NCBI GenBank assembly: GCA_018894655.1
Contig: JAHIPE010000112.1
Coordinates: forward strand, 1 to 23,709
From: Actinomycetota bacterium
GTDB lineage: Bacteria; Actinomycetota; Geothermincolia; Fen-727; Anoxymicrobiaceae
Direction of reading: 5' to 3'
DNA length: 23,709 nt
The notes under the pieces are model-generated. The model did no database searches. It was not told the DNA's origin and was given only the letters and a program-made list of their open reading frames with translations. Below are positions 23,530 to 23,709 of this stretch, piece by piece; within the stretch, counting starts at the first letter, position 1, and each line of letters begins with the position of its first letter. Position numbers and translations under genes: made by a program.

Positions 23530-23709
23530 ATGGCGAGAACCCACAGAACGAACTGGCTAAGTGCCTCGTTCCATAAATACGGTGTCGTATCGAGAGCGCC
23601 GAGGCGCCGCTCATGCAAGGCGCGCGACCGAGCTGTACTCCGTGAGTACCGCGAGGGAGCGGAACGCGGCAGGTGCGGATGCATCGACGTTCGAATGCAA
23701 GCGTATTTA
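23530..23709 (+). CDS. Start of a small, strongly basic protein; runs off the right edge
   Basis: 60 codons are visible with no stop before the window ends. The ATG has GGAGG 8 nt upstream (23517-23521) and a plausible promoter about 85 bp away. The peptide begins MARTHRTNWLSASFHKYGVV and is rich in arginine and cysteine (RAPRRRSCKARDRAVLREYR). I recognise no family. A chance open frame is possible given the high G+C, but the ribosome binding site and promoter favour a real gene. Confidence 0.5.
   Translation, partial: MARTHRTNWLSASFHKYGVVSRAPRRRSCKARDRAVLREYREGAERGRCGCIDVRMQAYL

Noticed and set aside
23373..23684. Minus-strand open frame of 103 codons at the right edge
   Set aside because: No ribosome binding site, no recognisable content, and it overlaps a better-supported promoter and plus-strand start.

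Overview
The window joins a mosaic, lower-G+C accessory segment (about 1-7440) to a G+C-rich chromosomal segment (about 7530 to the end). The chromosomal genes are serS, pheA with an ACT domain, a complete larE-larB-larC nickel-pincer cofactor operon, a multi-[4Fe-4S] protein, two phasin-like proteins and a KGG-repeat protein. They suggest a high-G+C, probably anaerobic and uncultured bacterium, perhaps an actinobacterial lineage. That placement is inference; no rRNA gene is present.

Accessory segment. At the left edge is a Fic-domain gene (minus strand) that looks inactivated: an in-frame TGA replaces the last arginine of the HPFxDGNGRxxR motif. Next is a 62-bp perfect copy of the 3' part of a tRNA-Ser gene (1376-1437). 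The intact tRNA-Ser(UGA) lies at 7444-7533. The two copies bracket a roughly 6-kb element that looks like a tRNA-integrated island. Its left end keeps a symmetric core site over the anticodon loop and a helically phased array of decamers. TGTTGGCA-type repeats lie inside both ends. No integrase is encoded between the copies. The cargo is entirely defence-like. First comes a two-gene MNT nucleotidyltransferase/HEPN module behind two palindromic operators. Then comes an operon of three genes: an XRE-HTH-fused DNA methyltransferase, a small PD-(D/E)XK nuclease and a second, distantly related methyltransferase. A convergent 320-aa protein with a degenerate PD...ExT nuclease-like motif closes the cargo. 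Two methyltransferases plus nuclease(s) fit a restriction-modification system for an asymmetric site, but this gene order and the extra convergent gene do not match a system I can name. This is the best candidate for an undescribed system here.

Chromosomal segment. To the right of tRNA-Ser come a winged-helix/4Fe-4S protein, serS, pheA and a DUF4446-type membrane-anchored protein. larE, larB and larC follow, tightly packed. A run of proteins of unknown function comes next: a CARDB-like membrane protein, tRNA-Leu(CAG), a YbaK-like deacylase, a KGG protein, the phasin pair behind a near-consensus promoter with a clear terminator, and a proline-rich four-helix membrane protein. A penicillin-acylase-family Ntn hydrolase and the start of a further small gene running off the edge end the window. 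Intergenic gaps carry families of G+C-rich hairpin repeats, one of which shows a compensated base-pair change between copies.
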